Part shown: positions 40,715-49,924 of the stretch, piece after piece | How positions within the stretch are numbered: the first letter of the stretch is position 1 | Layout: each line of letters starts with the position of its first letter | DNA from: Neobacillus massiliamazoniensis | GTDB lineage: Bacteria; Bacillota; Bacilli; Bacillales; Cytobacillaceae | Direction: 5' to 3' | Assembly: GCF_001048695.1 (NCBI RefSeq) | Contig: NZ_CVRB01000001.1 | Location: 434,001-498,000 of the forward strand | Length of the DNA: 64,000 bases | Notes under the pieces: generated by a model | The model's input: the letters and a program-made list of their open reading frames with translations, nothing else | Told to the model about the DNA's origin: nothing | Databases searched by the model: none | Translations under genes and position numbers: made by a program

Positions 40715-41614
40715 CTAACATTCCCTCCAACCATTTTCTTTCCCTTTTACTAAATCATATAGAGTTTCGATTAGAGGTGCCTTTTTTCCATTTTTAGTTG
40801 CTTCCTCTAATAAAAAGCCTAATATGGCATCTATTTCTGTTTTTCTGTTAGCTTCAACATCTTTCAGCATTGATGAACGGTTAGCAGCTGTTTGCCTGCA
40901 AATATGACAAATTTGCTCGAAATGTTGTTCAGCATGCTTCAAATTAACAATAGCAGCAACTTCAGCAAATAAGTTTCTCGCTGCCTTGTAATAATATGGA
41001 TTCTCAAGCAATTGACCATTTTCTACCTGGAGAATAGCTGTTAACGGATTAATAATGGCATTAATGATTAATTTATGTAAAAGCATTTCGTAAAAATCAT
41101 CATGTTCATTCATTAGGAAATCAGATGGAAGTGCTGTTGCAAGAACATGAAGGGCAGTTGGATCTCCCTTAAAAACAGCAACCTTCGTCACACCTTCTCC
41201 GTTATGACAAACCGTATTCATATTTACTTTCATCGCACCGTGCTCCACAGATCCTACAAAAATATTTTCTGCAGGGATCTTTTCAAGTAACTTTAAATGA
41301 CCCATACCATTTTGTAGAAATAAAAGGTTTTTAGGCACAATCATTAGCTGCTTGATTTTATCAACAACAGCATTTAGCTGGTATTGTTTTACAGCAATTA
41401 TTGTTACATCCTCTGTTCCATTCCATTTTGAAATAGGCATCGACTTTACAAATGAAATTCTTTGTTTTGATTCTTTCTGAAGGATTAGGCCGTGTTTATT
41501 TATCTCGTCTGCCTGCTCAATTGTCCTTGTATATATCGTTACCGAAAAATAATTATATAGGTAAGAAGCATACAACAATCCAATAGCACCAGCACCTATT
41601 ATGCCAATTTGCAT
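40715..41614 (-). CDS. panE: 2-dehydropantoate 2-reductase
   Basis: NADPH-dependent reductase giving pantoate for pantothenate/CoA; counterpart of ylbQ. N-terminal Rossmann motif MQIGIIGAGAIGLLYASYL, then VTIIAVKQYQLN, FLQNGMGHLKLLEKIP and GSVEHGAMKVN; the C-terminal helical domain has the catalytic Lys in MLLHKLIINAIINPLTAIL. 299 residues. RBS GAGGGA before the ATG. The position next to bshC matches ylbQ-yllA in B. subtilis. Confidence 0.9.
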   Translation of the reverse strand: MQIGIIGAGAIGLLYASYLYNYFSVTIYTRTIEQADEINKHGLILQKESKQRISFVKSMPISKWNGTEDVTIIAVKQYQLNAVVDKIKQLMIVPKNLLFLQNGMGHLKLLEKIPAENIFVGSVEHGAMKVNMNTVCHNGEGVTKVAVFKGDPTALHVLATALPSDFLMNEHDDFYEMLLHKLIINAIINPLTAILQVENGQLLENPYYYKAARNLFAEVAAIVNLKHAEQHFEQICHICRQTAANRSSMLKDVEANRKTEIDAILGFLLEEATKNGKKAPLIETLYDLVKGKENGWREC

Positions 41615-41692
41615 TAGAATCCCTCATTTTTTTCTTGTTTATCTATTATATTAGCAGAGATGAACTGTTTTTTGTAAGGATCATAACGAAGA

Positions 41693-41746
41693 AAAAAGAG
41701 CATGTCCCAAAAGTATCATAACTTTTAGGGGCACACCCTTTTTATT
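41693..41746 (-). terminator. Hairpin terminator between the carboxylase cluster and panE
   Basis: Minus-strand stem GTGTGCCCCTAAAAGT/ACTTTTGGGACATGC, then TTTTTTC at its 3' end (about 41693-41699). Related to family C by the GGGACATGCTCT arm. Confidence 0.72.
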
Positions 41747-41750
41747 AATG

Positions 41751-41967
41751 GTCTGTTAAACTTGTCTGTTGATTTCCGCTCTAGTGGCGGTCCTGGGAGC
41801 CTCCTCGGCTCTACTGCGCCTGCGGGGTCTCTCCCGGACCCGTACTCCCGCAGGACATTGAATTACATCCTTGAAACCGCCCACGCACGAAGGAAATGCG
41901 ATAGCATTTTTGAGGAGTCGAGCGCCTTCAGCTCCAATCATCAAAGCAGAAAAATTATCATGAACTT
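41751..41967 (+). repeat. Family A repeat copy 4 (long subtype, diverged)
   Basis: Starts GTCTGTTAAACTTGTCTG and ends near AATTATCATGAACTTA. Has the extra long-subtype segment (CACGAAGGAAATGCGATAGC) but lacks part of the CCGCGGGCG core. A half family C element (TTTAGGGACATCCTC, about 41992-42006) lies right of it, close to the carboxylase stop. These fill the 400-bp gap. Confidence 0.82.
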
Positions 41968-42014
41968 ATACATATAGTAGTGTCTGTCACCTTTAGGGAC
42001 ATCCTCAGAATTTT

Positions 42015-43556
42015 TTAGACAGGATAAACCGGATGTTTACGTACACTAAAGTTCATTTCTTTTGTTTCATAATAGCTAAAACGTTCAATTAACACCTTCC
42101 TAAGCTCAGACGGTGCGACAATCTCATCAACGATGAGTTCGGAAGCAAGCTTGTAAATATCGATGTGCTCTTTGTATTCCTGATGCTTCTCTTGAACAAA
42201 TGCAATCTTTTCTTTTGGGTCCGTGATTTCATTAATTTTATTTGAATAAACAGCATTTACGGCTGCTTCAGGGCCCATTACAGCAATTTGAGCAGTGGGC
42301 AAAGCGATGCAGCAGTCTGGTTCAAACGCAGGACCTGCCATTGCATAAAGACCAGCACCGTATGCTTTTCTCACAATAACGGAAATTTTCGGTACTGTAG
42401 CCGAACTCATTGCAGCTATTAATTTGGCTCCATGTCGGATAATACCGGCCCGTTCCACTTTTGTGCCAATCATGAACCCTGGCACATCTGCAAGGAACAA
42501 TAACGGTATATGAAAGGCATCACAAAGCTGAATGAATTTTGCCGCTTTATCGGCAGAATCAACAAACAGAACGCCTCCTTTGACTTTTGGCTGATTGGCA
42601 ATTATTCCAACTGCTCTGCCTTCCATTCTAGCAAATCCGGTAATCAATTCCGATGCAAATAATTTCTTTACTTCAAAAAAACTGTTTTGATCGATTAAGG
42701 CATCAATACATTCATACATATCAAAGGGAGCGTTTTGATTTTCAGGTATAATAGCTTCTAATTCACGACCTTGCTTAGCATCCATCCCGCTAATGAGTTT
42801 GGTCTTTTCTTTAAAATTCGCCGGAAAATAGCTTAAATATTTTTTTGCCGATTGGATTGCCTCTTCTTCACTAAAAGCAAGTACATCACCACAGCCGCTA
42901 ACCGAACAATGCATCCGAGCCCCGCCCATTTCTTCAAGGGTAACCTTTTCCCCAATCACCTTTTCCGCCATTCGCGGTGAACCTAGGTACATGGAAGCAT
43001 TTTTATCAACCATAATGACAAGATCGCAAAAGGCCGGGATGTATGCACCGCCGGCTGCAGACGGTCCAAATAGAATACATACTTGGGGAATCATTCCAGA
43101 AAGCTTCACTTGATTATAAAAAATCCGACCTGCTCCGCGTCGATTGGGGAACATGTCTAATTGATCAGTAATTCTTGCCCCCGCAGAATCGACTAGATAA
43201 AGTAATGGCACCTTTAGTTTTTCAGCTGTCTCTTGAATGCGGATAATTTTTTCAACCGTTCTTGCTCCCCAAGAACCCGCTTTAATGGTAGAATCATTCG
43301 CCATGACGCAAACGGTTTGACCATTAATTTTACCAATTGCAGTGACCACTCCATCGGCGGGTAAATCACCCGCTTTGAAATTAGCGAATTTACCATCCTC
43401 TTCATATTTACCATCATCAAATAATAAGGCAAGGCGGTCACGAACAAACAGTTTATTCTGTTCGTTTAACTTTTCATGATATTTCGGATGTCCACCTGCT
43501 TCAATCGTTTTTCTATTTTCATTTAACTGATCATTTAAAGTTTTTCCTAATACCAC
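42015..43556 (-). CDS. Biotin-dependent acyl-CoA carboxylase, carboxyltransferase beta subunit
   Basis: Crotonase-fold carboxyltransferase of the propionyl/methylmalonyl/3-methylcrotonyl-CoA group, with both N and C halves in one chain (about 513 residues), unlike AccA/AccD. Landmarks: FVRDRLALLFDDGKYEE, VMANDSTIKAGSWGARTVEK, PSAAGGAYIPAFCDL, SPRMAEKV and RKAYGAGLYAMAGPAFEPD. Transfers carboxyl from biotin to an acyl-CoA; the substrate is not evident. GTG at 43556 chosen as start (GGGGAGG upstream). Operon with the carrier and biotin carboxylase genes. Confidence 0.9.
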   Translation of the reverse strand: MVLGKTLNDQLNENRKTIEAGGHPKYHEKLNEQNKLFVRDRLALLFDDGKYEEDGKFANFKAGDLPADGVVTAIGKINGQTVCVMANDSTIKAGSWGARTVEKIIRIQETAEKLKVPLLYLVDSAGARITDQLDMFPNRRGAGRIFYNQVKLSGMIPQVCILFGPSAAGGAYIPAFCDLVIMVDKNASMYLGSPRMAEKVIGEKVTLEEMGGARMHCSVSGCGDVLAFSEEEAIQSAKKYLSYFPANFKEKTKLISGMDAKQGRELEAIIPENQNAPFDMYECIDALIDQNSFFEVKKLFASELITGFARMEGRAVGIIANQPKVKGGVLFVDSADKAAKFIQLCDAFHIPLLFLADVPGFMIGTKVERAGIIRHGAKLIAAMSSATVPKISVIVRKAYGAGLYAMAGPAFEPDCCIALPTAQIAVMGPEAAVNAVYSNKINEITDPKEKIAFVQEKHQEYKEHIDIYKLASELIVDEIVAPSELRKVLIERFSYYETKEMNFSVRKHPVYPV

Positions 43557-43572
43557 TTCTGTTCCTCCCCGT

Positions 43573-43785
43573 CTATACAAGTTCGATTAAAATATCGCCT
43601 TCATTGACAAAATCTCCGATGTTCACTTTTACTACTTTGACAACCCCTTCCGAAGTACTTTCAATTGGAATTTCCATTTTCATCGACTCGATCATAACCA
43701 CTTCTCGTCCTATTGCAATTTCGTCACCATTTTCGACAAAAATATTTAATACCGTTCCTGCCATTGGAGCTGTGATCTCTTTCAT
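43573..43785 (-). CDS. Biotin/lipoyl carrier protein (acyl-CoA carboxylase BCCP)
   Basis: 70-residue stand-alone biotinyl domain. The biotin-accepting Lys is in ESMKMEIPIES, flanked by APMAGTVLNIFV and VNIGDFVNEGDILIELV. Much shorter than AccB, so it serves this dedicated carboxylase rather than fatty-acid synthesis. Lies between the carboxyltransferase (16 nt downstream) and biotin carboxylase (13 nt upstream) genes, as in the B. subtilis yng carboxylase cluster. Confidence 0.92.
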   Translation of the reverse strand: MKEITAPMAGTVLNIFVENGDEIAIGREVVMIESMKMEIPIESTSEGVVKVVKVNIGDFVNEGDILIELV

Positions 43786-43798
43786 TATTCCTCTCTCC

Positions 43799-45136
43799 TT
43801 ATTTCACTAATTTTTTTGTTAAGAAACTTGTTGTATAATGACCTTTTTGGAAATCCTCTGCCGCGAGAACTTGTAAGAAAAGGGGCAGATTGGTTTTTAT
43901 GCCTTCAATTTGTACTTCTTTAAAAAACGTTGTTGCAGATCTTAGGGCAGCATTCCGAGTGTCACCGGCAAAAATCACCTTTGCAATCATTGGATCATAG
44001 TAGGGGGTAACAGTACCTCCTTCTTCGTAGCCTGAATCAATTCGAACACCTGAGTGTCCACCCCAATTTAGCTTGGTAATTTTTCCTGGTGATGGGAGAA
44101 ACCTCTCCGGGTCTTCAGCATATAAACGAAATTCAATCGCATGCCCTGTCGATTGAATTTCTTCTTGCAACAGTGGTAATTGTTCTCCACTTGCAACAAG
44201 AATTTGCCATTTTACTAAATCAAGACCCGTGATTGTTTCTGTGACAGGATGTTCTACTTGAAGCCTTGTATTCATTTCAAGGAAATAAAAATCCCCATTT
44301 TCATCGACAATAAATTCAATCGTCCCTGCATTCGTATAATGGACTGCTTGAGCAGCTTTAACAGCAGTATCATACATCTTCTTTCGAATTTCTTCGGAAA
44401 GGAACGGAGAGGGAGACTCTTCTATCACCTTTTGATGTCTTCGTTGAATGGAACAATCTCTTTCAAACAGATGAACCATGTTTCCATGTTGGTCGCCAAA
44501 AATTTGAACCTCTATATGTCTAGCATCGGCAATATATTTTTCTAGAAAAACCTCATCACTACCAAAATAGGCAAGGGCTCTCGACTTTGTTGTAGCAAAC
44601 GACCTAACGAGCGCTTGCTCATTTTCACAAAGGACCATACCAATACCGCCACCTCCGCCGCTTGCTTTGAGCATGACAGGGTATCCAATAGTCTTTGCGA
44701 GAGAGCAGGCGTCCTCTATTGTCTTTAGACCGGTGGAGCTTCCTGGTACAACAGGAATTCCCGCTTGTTCCATCGTTTTTCGTGAAGCGATTTTATCACC
44801 CATCAATTTTATCGTCTCCGAGTCTGGGCCAATGAAGATAATCCCAGCTTTTGAAGCGCTTTCAGCAAACTCGTAGTTTTCTGATAAAAACCCATAACCT
44901 GGATGAATAGCATCCACACATTCCCTTTTGGCAATTTCTAAAATCTTATCAGTTTGAAGATAGGATTTGTTGACTGGAGCTTCACCTACACAAAATGCTT
45001 TCGATGCAGCCTTAACAAACGGCATATCTTTATCAGCTTCGGAATAAATAGCAATTGTTTCAATGCCCATTTTACGGCATGTGGTAATAATGCGAAGAGC
45101 GATTTCTCCTCTGTTGGCAATTAAAATTTTTTGCAC
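43799..45136 (-). CDS. Biotin carboxylase subunit of acyl-CoA carboxylase
   Basis: ATP-grasp enzyme that carboxylates the biotin of the adjacent carrier protein. Motifs: ILIANRGEIALRI, HPGYGFLSENYEFA, MLKASGGGGGIGMV (ATP lid), ERDCSIQRRHQKVIEESPSP and EMNTRLQVEHPVTE. About 446 residues from the GTG at 45136 (QKILIANRG), which has GGGG upstream; an in-frame extension to 45175 is less likely. Probably a second, non-AccC copy, as accBC normally lie elsewhere in Bacillus. Confidence 0.92.
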   Translation of the reverse strand: MQKILIANRGEIALRIITTCRKMGIETIAIYSEADKDMPFVKAASKAFCVGEAPVNKSYLQTDKILEIAKRECVDAIHPGYGFLSENYEFAESASKAGIIFIGPDSETIKLMGDKIASRKTMEQAGIPVVPGSSTGLKTIEDACSLAKTIGYPVMLKASGGGGGIGMVLCENEQALVRSFATTKSRALAYFGSDEVFLEKYIADARHIEVQIFGDQHGNMVHLFERDCSIQRRHQKVIEESPSPFLSEEIRKKMYDTAVKAAQAVHYTNAGTIEFIVDENGDFYFLEMNTRLQVEHPVTETITGLDLVKWQILVASGEQLPLLQEEIQSTGHAIEFRLYAEDPERFLPSPGKITKLNWGGHSGVRIDSGYEEGGTVTPYYDPMIAKVIFAGDTRNAALRSATTFFKEVQIEGIKTNLPLFLQVLAAEDFQKGHYTTSFLTKKLVK

Positions 45137-45409
45137 CTTATTTCCCCTTTCTAATTGTATAGCTTCAGACACCATACGCCTTTCTTATCCCCTTTGATGC
45201 CATCACTAATATAATTTCTACAACTTTCTTTATATTCCTGCAATTTTTGAAAACAGTTATTAGTCTTTATTTGAAGAAATTTTTATTCTTTTGTTATATA
45301 ATAATAGTAGTAATTCGTTTAGAATAATTAAAAAATTATTTTTCTTATCATATTTTGGATAAAAACCATATATACTATTTTTCCATTTATTATTTTAGGA
45401 GGTTACGAT

Positions 45410-45883
45410 ATGGGGTTAAAAGTAGAAAAACTAAAAATCAATTTTAAAACATTAGAAGAATTTAAGAAGTTTAAAGAATACGGGCTTCAAGAATTATCCA
45501 TGCTGGAAGATTTTCAAGCAAATATCGTTGAGGATCATAATGTTTCTCCATTTTACGGTATTTATTTCGGTGACAAACTTATTGCACGTATGAGCTTATA
45601 TCAAATTGACGCCAAATTCGATCGCTATTTTTATCCTCCACAAAATTATCTAGAACTATGGAAGCTTGAAGTATTATCTGATTACCAAGGAAAAGGCTAT
45701 GGTAAACAACTCGTTGATTTTGCCAAGAGCTTTGGTTTGCCGATTAAAACGAACCCTAGAGTTCAATCACATGGTTTCTGGGAAAAAATGAACTTTTCCA
45801 AGGTCGATTATGAAATGGAACGCGACCGCGGAGAAAATCCACTTGTCTGGTATCCAGAAGGTGTTGAAGCACAGCAGCATTAA
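45410..45883 (+). CDS. ylbP: GNAT-family N-acetyltransferase YlbP
   Basis: 157 residues of the GNAT fold: YGIYFGDKLIARMSLYQID (beta2-beta4), ELWKLEVLSDYQGKGYGKQL (acetyl-CoA binding, Q-x-x-G-x-G) and NPRVQSHGFWEKMNFSKVDY. Substrate unknown. Divergent from the carboxylase cluster, in a plus-strand position equivalent to ylbP next to ylbO. RBS TAGGAGG before the ATG. The 270-bp gap upstream is AT-rich and should hold its promoter, but I see no clear one. Confidence 0.9.
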   Translation: MGLKVEKLKINFKTLEEFKKFKEYGLQELSMLEDFQANIVEDHNVSPFYGIYFGDKLIARMSLYQIDAKFDRYFYPPQNYLELWKLEVLSDYQGKGYGKQLVDFAKSFGLPIKTNPRVQSHGFWEKMNFSKVDYEMERDRGENPLVWYPEGVEAQQH

Positions 45884-45884
45884 T

Positions 45885-45937
45885 AGAAAAGTAAAAGCGC
45901 CAAGGGGCTTATGACCTTAAGCCCCTTGGCGCTGGAG
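45885..45937 (+). repeat. Minimal family B element after ylbP
   Basis: Starts one nt after the ylbP stop as AGAAAAGTAAAAGCGCC. A perfect 16-bp stem, AGCGCCAAGGGGCTTA (45896-45911) with TAAGCCCCTTGGCGCT (45917-45932), loop TGACC. It keeps the outer arms and the GGCTTATGACC motif of family B but lacks the inner arms. No T run follows. Confidence 0.75.
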
Positions 45938-45978
45938 ATAGTCAATTCCATAATTTAAACCCTGAGTTTATTTGAAGA

Positions 45979-46030
45979 GAATGACCTAAAACAAAGAGTC
46001 AAATCGTTTTGGGTCATTCTTTTATTTTTC
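45979..46030 (+). terminator. Terminator downstream of ylbP
   Basis: GAATGACCTAAAAC pairs with GTTTTGGGTCATTC (45980-46019), followed by TTTTATTTTT on the plus strand. It overlaps the 3' end of ylbO, so it may also act on converging ylbO transcripts. Confidence 0.72.
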
Positions 46031-46651
46031 GACCCTTTCAAGATTTCCGTTTTTATCCATCTGAAATTTTACTTTCTGCTGGCGTTCCTCATCTTGAAGA
46101 ACCACCATTTTTCTTGCTCGTTCCATAATTTCAATTAGCGAACGGTAATCTTCTTCAATTGCCTTTAAATTCTTTGAAAGTTTTTCATTTTCTGCTGCCA
46201 AATAAAACGTTTTCTTTTCTAACTCTTTGATTTTTTCAAAAGTCTTTTCTCTGTCTTCTTCCATACTATTTGTGGATTCTGCTTTTTTATAAAGTTGCTC
46301 TAAAAATTGGATGACCGACTGAAAACTGATTGCTCCATCTTGTTTTTCACTAGAGGCAAATTCTGTTTCGTCTAGACTTGCCATTTTCAATACATCAACA
46401 TCCTCGGTCTGGACTGTATGTTTTTTTAATTCCTTCCTTTGTTTCTTTGCTAGCTCTATGCCAGTTTTATATTGCTTCCTTACAAACGAGTTCCAGCGAA
46501 AGCCGCATGCTGCTGAAGTACGGGAAAGTTGTTTCCCTACCTCCTCAAATGCCTGCAGCTGCGTTCCCCCTTCTCGAATATGTCTTAAGACAACTTCGGC
46601 AAGCAATAAATCCTCATCCTGGGACCATGCATCTTGGCGAGTAGGTGACAT
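46022..46651 (-). CDS. ylbO: RsfA-family sporulation transcription regulator YlbO
   Basis: 210 residues. N-terminal Myb/SANT-like DNA-binding domain ([19 protein letters not shown], then [18 protein letters not shown]) as in prespore regulator RsfA, followed by a basic stretch and a C-terminal coiled coil (about 115-195, rich in E, K, L). Start at 46651 is chosen for TAGGAGG upstream and the family start SPTRQDAWS. YlbO is a paralogue of RsfA in B. subtilis; the targets are not known. Confidence 0.88.
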   Translation of the reverse strand: MSPTRQDAWSQDEDLLLAEVVLRHIREGGTQLQAFEEVGKQLSRTSAACGFRWNSFVRKQYKTGIELAKKQRKELKKHTVQTEDVDVLKMASLDETEFASSEKQDGAISFQSVIQFLEQLYKKAESTNSMEEDREKTFEKIKELEKKTFYLAAENEKLSKNLKAIEEDYRSLIEIMERARKMVVLQDEERQQKVKFQMDKNGNLERVEK

Positions 46652-46727
46652 ATGTTTTTCCCTCCTAGTGTTTTTATTCATACATATGCATCTACTAGAA
46701 AAGATAGACTTATCTCACAACCCAGAT

Positions 46728-47495
46728 TTAATCTTTATTCTCTTTTTTCTGAATAAAGGCTTTTACATATGCGTGGTGTGCTTCCCTTTCCCAAAGAGAG
46801 GAGCAATTTAGGACTTCCTTTTCGATTCTTTCACGTAGATTTGTTTCTTCCCACTTTCTAATCCAAATCCTTTTATAAGCCTGAATAACCATTGTATCAG
46901 TAGTTAAAATTTTTTCTAAGAAAGTTTCGCAGGCTTTTAGAGGTTCTTGATTGAATATCGAATCAATAAAGCCTATTTCCTGTAAATACTCTGCCGTTTG
47001 CAGCTCAGCTTCCATCAGTAACTTCATCGTACTCGGAGCTGGGAGTTTTTCCGCTAAAATAGAGCCGCCACCCCATCCCGTTGTAATAGCCTGTTTTCCT
47101 TGAACAAACCCAGCTTTTATTCCACTGCGGGCCAACCGAAAATCACATGCTGCTGCCAATTCACATCCACCGCCAATAGCCGTTCCATTGATTAGAGCCA
47201 ATGTTGGTTTAGACAATGTTAATAAGGCATATAAAATATGCGACATTTTTGAAAGCATCGGATAGGCTTCTTCCTTTGTTTGGAGCAGATGAAAAACAGA
47301 TAGATCGCCGCCTGAACAAAAAGCATGATTTCCTGTTCCTGTAATGACTAAAGCTTTTATATCTGAATTCTCTGCAAGCTCGATTGCCTCTAATAAACCT
47401 TCCATCACTTCATAGTTTATGGCATTCCTTTTTTCACTTCTATTGATCGTAAATAATAAATACGGTTGGTCACGTTTTTCAATCTTATACGTCAA
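46728..47495 (-). CDS. Enoyl-CoA hydratase/isomerase family protein
   Basis: Crotonase fold, about 255 residues. Motifs: SEKRNAINYEVMEGLLEAIE, ALVITGTGNHAFCSGGDLSV (oxyanion hole), KPTLALINGTAIGGGCELAAACDFR. The second catalytic Glu of hydratases is not obvious (GWGGGSILAEKLPAP), and the C-terminal part resembles short-chain enoyl-CoA hydratase-like or 3-hydroxyisobutyryl-CoA hydrolase-like proteins; substrate undetermined. Start taken as TTG at 47495 (TYKIEKRDQP) with AAGGAAGAG upstream. Inserted between ylbO and rpmF relative to B. subtilis as I recall it. Confidence 0.8.
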   Translation of the reverse strand: MTYKIEKRDQPYLLFTINRSEKRNAINYEVMEGLLEAIELAENSDIKALVITGTGNHAFCSGGDLSVFHLLQTKEEAYPMLSKMSHILYALLTLSKPTLALINGTAIGGGCELAAACDFRLARSGIKAGFVQGKQAITTGWGGGSILAEKLPAPSTMKLLMEAELQTAEYLQEIGFIDSIFNQEPLKACETFLEKILTTDTMVIQAYKRIWIRKWEETNLRERIEKEVLNCSSLWEREAHHAYVKAFIQKKENKD

Positions 47496-47567
47496 AGCTT
47501 CTCTTCCTTTCTTTTTATATTTATGACTGAATTGATAGTATGTATGAAAAATTAAATTGTTGAAACG

Positions 47568-47604
47568 ACAAAAGCACAAGGGCAAAATGCTCCTTGTGCT
47601 TTCT
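47568..47604 (-). terminator. Terminator downstream of rpmF
   Basis: Minus-strand stem AAAGCACAAGG/CCCTTGTGCTTTT (about 47571-47601) with a T-rich end. Follows the rpmF stop by about 15 nt. Confidence 0.8.
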
Positions 47605-47618
47605 ATCCTAATTAGAAA

Positions 47619-47792
47619 TTAGTCGTTAACTACTTCTTTACCTTTGTATGTTCCACAAGCTTTACATACGCGGTGAGCAAGTTTCATTTCACCACAGTTT
47701 GGGCATGCTACCATACCAGGAACGTTTAATTTAAAATGAGTACGACGCTTTCTTTTTGCAGTTTTAGAAGTTCTTCTAAAAGGTACAGCCAT
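47619..47792 (-). CDS. rpmF: 50S ribosomal protein L32
   Basis: 57 residues, basic N-terminus [20 protein letters not shown], then a zinc ribbon CPNC...CKAC (four Cys). This is the Cys-containing, zinc-binding form of L32. Start at 47792 with TAAGGAGGTGG upstream; three extra codons to 47801 are rejected. Co-oriented just after ylbN (DUF177), the almost universal ylbN-rpmF pair. Confidence 0.97.
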   Translation of the reverse strand: MAVPFRRTSKTAKRKRRTHFKLNVPGMVACPNCGEMKLAHRVCKACGTYKGKEVVND

Positions 47793-47875
47793 TCTTCCCA
47801 CCTCCTTAAAGAGTATTAAGAAAGTAATGAAGGCCAGGAATGCTGGTTCTTCATTTTGCTCCTTGTTTTTGCCGA

Positions 47876-48400
47876 TTATTCAGATGAAGAATCGTTTTCA
47901 TCAAAAAATTTTGCAAGCCCTGCCAGACGAGGATCAATTTTTTTCGATTGTTCTTGTTCGTGAACAACTTCCCAATCCTTACCGAATTGTGGTGCAGCAT
48001 CTTCACTATCCGTATCGTCGCAAAATACTTGCATTGGAACTTCAAGTAAAAGGATTTCTTGAATGATTGGCGTTAAATCAATCAGATCGCCCTTTACTCG
48101 ATTTGCTTCCTCTTCAACATCATATTCTGATCCTTGAAAGAGGAATGTTTCAGTTATTTCGACATTAATTGGAAGTTTAACATCAACTAAGGTACGAGAA
48201 CAAGGAAGGATTAAATGACCTTCTATTTTTAAATGGAATGTCACTTTAGTTGAATCAATATCACCCCGACCAGTAATATGCATCGGAGACACATCTCGGA
48301 TTGTCGAATCATACTCTTTTATCTCATCAACCCGAATAATATCATCAACTAAAAAATCCTTGTTTCGATATTTTTGTAATTGACTTAATGTCCATTTCAA
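47876..48400 (-). CDS. ylbN: DUF177/YceD family protein YlbN
   Basis: About 174 residues: [20 protein letters not shown] and [20 protein letters not shown] are family landmarks, the C-terminus is acidic and ends in [11 protein letters not shown]. The family, always beside rpmF, is implicated in 23S rRNA/50S maturation in other bacteria and plastids. TTG start at 48400 ([10 protein letters not shown]) with GGGGTGA 7-8 nt upstream. Confidence 0.9.
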   Translation of the reverse strand: MKWTLSQLQKYRNKDFLVDDIIRVDEIKEYDSTIRDVSPMHITGRGDIDSTKVTFHLKIEGHLILPCSRTLVDVKLPINVEITETFLFQGSEYDVEEEANRVKGDLIDLTPIIQEILLLEVPMQVFCDDTDSEDAAPQFGKDWEVVHEQEQSKKIDPRLAGLAKFFDENDSSSE

Positions 48401-48604
48401 TAAAATCACCCCAAGGCAACAAAGGTAATTATAGCTTTCGATTATATATTTGTCAATGTTTTTTCTTTACACCTAAAACTGATTAGATAAAAAGAATTCT
48501 TGCTCAAAAGCTTATATGTACTAGTTTAACCATTTACAAATAATACAATCACCATTATATTCTTTAAATATAATTGCTATAATGATAGTAATTTTCTTTT
48601 CATT

Positions 48605-48683
48605 AGGCTCTGTTAAACTTGCCTGTTGATTTCCGCTCCAATCAACATAGTGACAAAATCAACAATGAGCTTTAACATATCCT
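48605..48683 (+). repeat. Minimal family A element (copy 5, internal deletion)
   Basis: 79 bp: AGGCTCTGTTAAACTTGCCTG, GTTGATTTCCGCTCC joined directly to AATCAACATAGTGACAAAATC and TTTAACATATCCT. The whole GC-rich core is missing. In other copies CGCTCC occurs on both sides of the core, so this looks like a deletion between those short direct repeats. The rest of the 309-bp ylbN-ylbM gap (48401-48604) is AT-rich, presumably holding the divergent promoters. Confidence 0.85.
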
Positions 48684-48709
48684 ATAATTAAAACATAAGG
48701 AGAAAAAAA

Positions 48710-49924
48710 ATGAAAGCTGTTGGATTGATTGTTGAGTACAACCCCTTTCATAACGGGCATGCCTATCATTTACAAGCAGCTAAAGATGCAACAAAAGCGG
48801 AAATTGTTATAGCGGTTATGAGTGGAAACTTTTTGCAAAGAGGGGAACCCGCCCTTGTTTCAAAATGGCAGCGAACAAGGATGGCATTGCTTAATGGGGT
48901 TGACATTGTCTTTGAACTCCCATATCAATTTGCTGTCCAAAAAGCAGAAACGTTTGCAAATGGTGCCGTTTCTATTTTAGATGCTACCGGCTGCGATTTT
49001 CTATGCTTTGGTAGTGAAAGCGGCGATATTAGCTTGTTCCATCGAACCATTGATTACTTGGAATTAGAGAAAAAAGCATTTGATGAAAAAGTAAAACAGT
49101 TTGTCACTACAGGAGTGAGTTATCCAAAAGCATTATCATTAGCTTTTCAACAATTAACTGATTCTCGAATGTATTTAGATTTGTCTAAACCTAATAATAT
49201 CCTCGGAATTGAATACATAAAAGCGATCAAGAAACTGAAAAGCTCACTACAACCGATAACGATTACACGAAAAAATGCAGATTATCATGATGACCATTTT
49301 GCATCCGCAACCATAGCAAGTGCTACTAGTATTCGGAAGGCCCTTTTCACAACTGAAAATGATAACAGCTTAATTGAACAATATGTTCCTGAGCACACTA
49401 GCCAATTATTAGAGGAATATTATCATTATTATAGTGATTTTCATCAATGGGAAAATTATTGGGGCTTTTTACAATTCCGCCTTCTTCAATCAAGCCCGTA
49501 TGAATTAAAAGAGATTTATGAGATCGAAGAAGGTATAGAAAACAGGCTGATTGCAGCGGCAATAGAGTCTCAGAACTTTAAGGAATTTATGGAAAAAATA
49601 AAAACAAAGCGATATACCTGGACGAGACTTCAACGGATGTGTACCCATATACTTACGAATGCAAGGAAAACGGAAATGACGGCAAATACGGAAAAGGCCA
49701 CTTATTTAAGGCTTTTAGGAATGACACAAAAGGGGAAAGAGTACTTAAATAAAAGAAAAGCCCATTTCAGTCTGCCACTCGTCTCTAAATTATCTTCTTT
49801 TAAAGAAAAGGAAATTTCACTTGATATTAAGGCCGCTCGAATCTATTCTTTTGGTGTTCCAAACCATCTTCGATTAGAAATGGTTAAGAAAGAATTTCAA
49901 CAGCCACCAATATATTTAGACTAA
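48710..49924 (+). CDS. tmcAL: tRNA(Met) cytidine acetate ligase (YlbM)
   Basis: Forms N4-acetylcytidine at the wobble base of elongator tRNA-Met from acetate and ATP. HIGH-superfamily nucleotidyltransferase motif GLIVEYNPFHNGHAYHLQ at the N-terminus, then VAVMSGNFLQRGEPAL-type sequence (IAVMSGNFLQRGEPALVSKW) and FELPYQFAVQKAETFANGAV. 404 residues, family length. RBS AAGGAGA 7-8 nt before the ATG. Plus strand, divergent from ylbN-rpmF, as in B. subtilis. Confidence 0.95.
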   Translation: MKAVGLIVEYNPFHNGHAYHLQAAKDATKAEIVIAVMSGNFLQRGEPALVSKWQRTRMALLNGVDIVFELPYQFAVQKAETFANGAVSILDATGCDFLCFGSESGDISLFHRTIDYLELEKKAFDEKVKQFVTTGVSYPKALSLAFQQLTDSRMYLDLSKPNNILGIEYIKAIKKLKSSLQPITITRKNADYHDDHFASATIASATSIRKALFTTENDNSLIEQYVPEHTSQLLEEYYHYYSDFHQWENYWGFLQFRLLQSSPYELKEIYEIEEGIENRLIAAAIESQNFKEFMEKIKTKRYTWTRLQRMCTHILTNARKTEMTANTEKATYLRLLGMTQKGKEYLNKRKAHFSLPLVSKLSSFKEKEISLDIKAARIYSFGVPNHLRLEMVKKEFQQPPIYLD

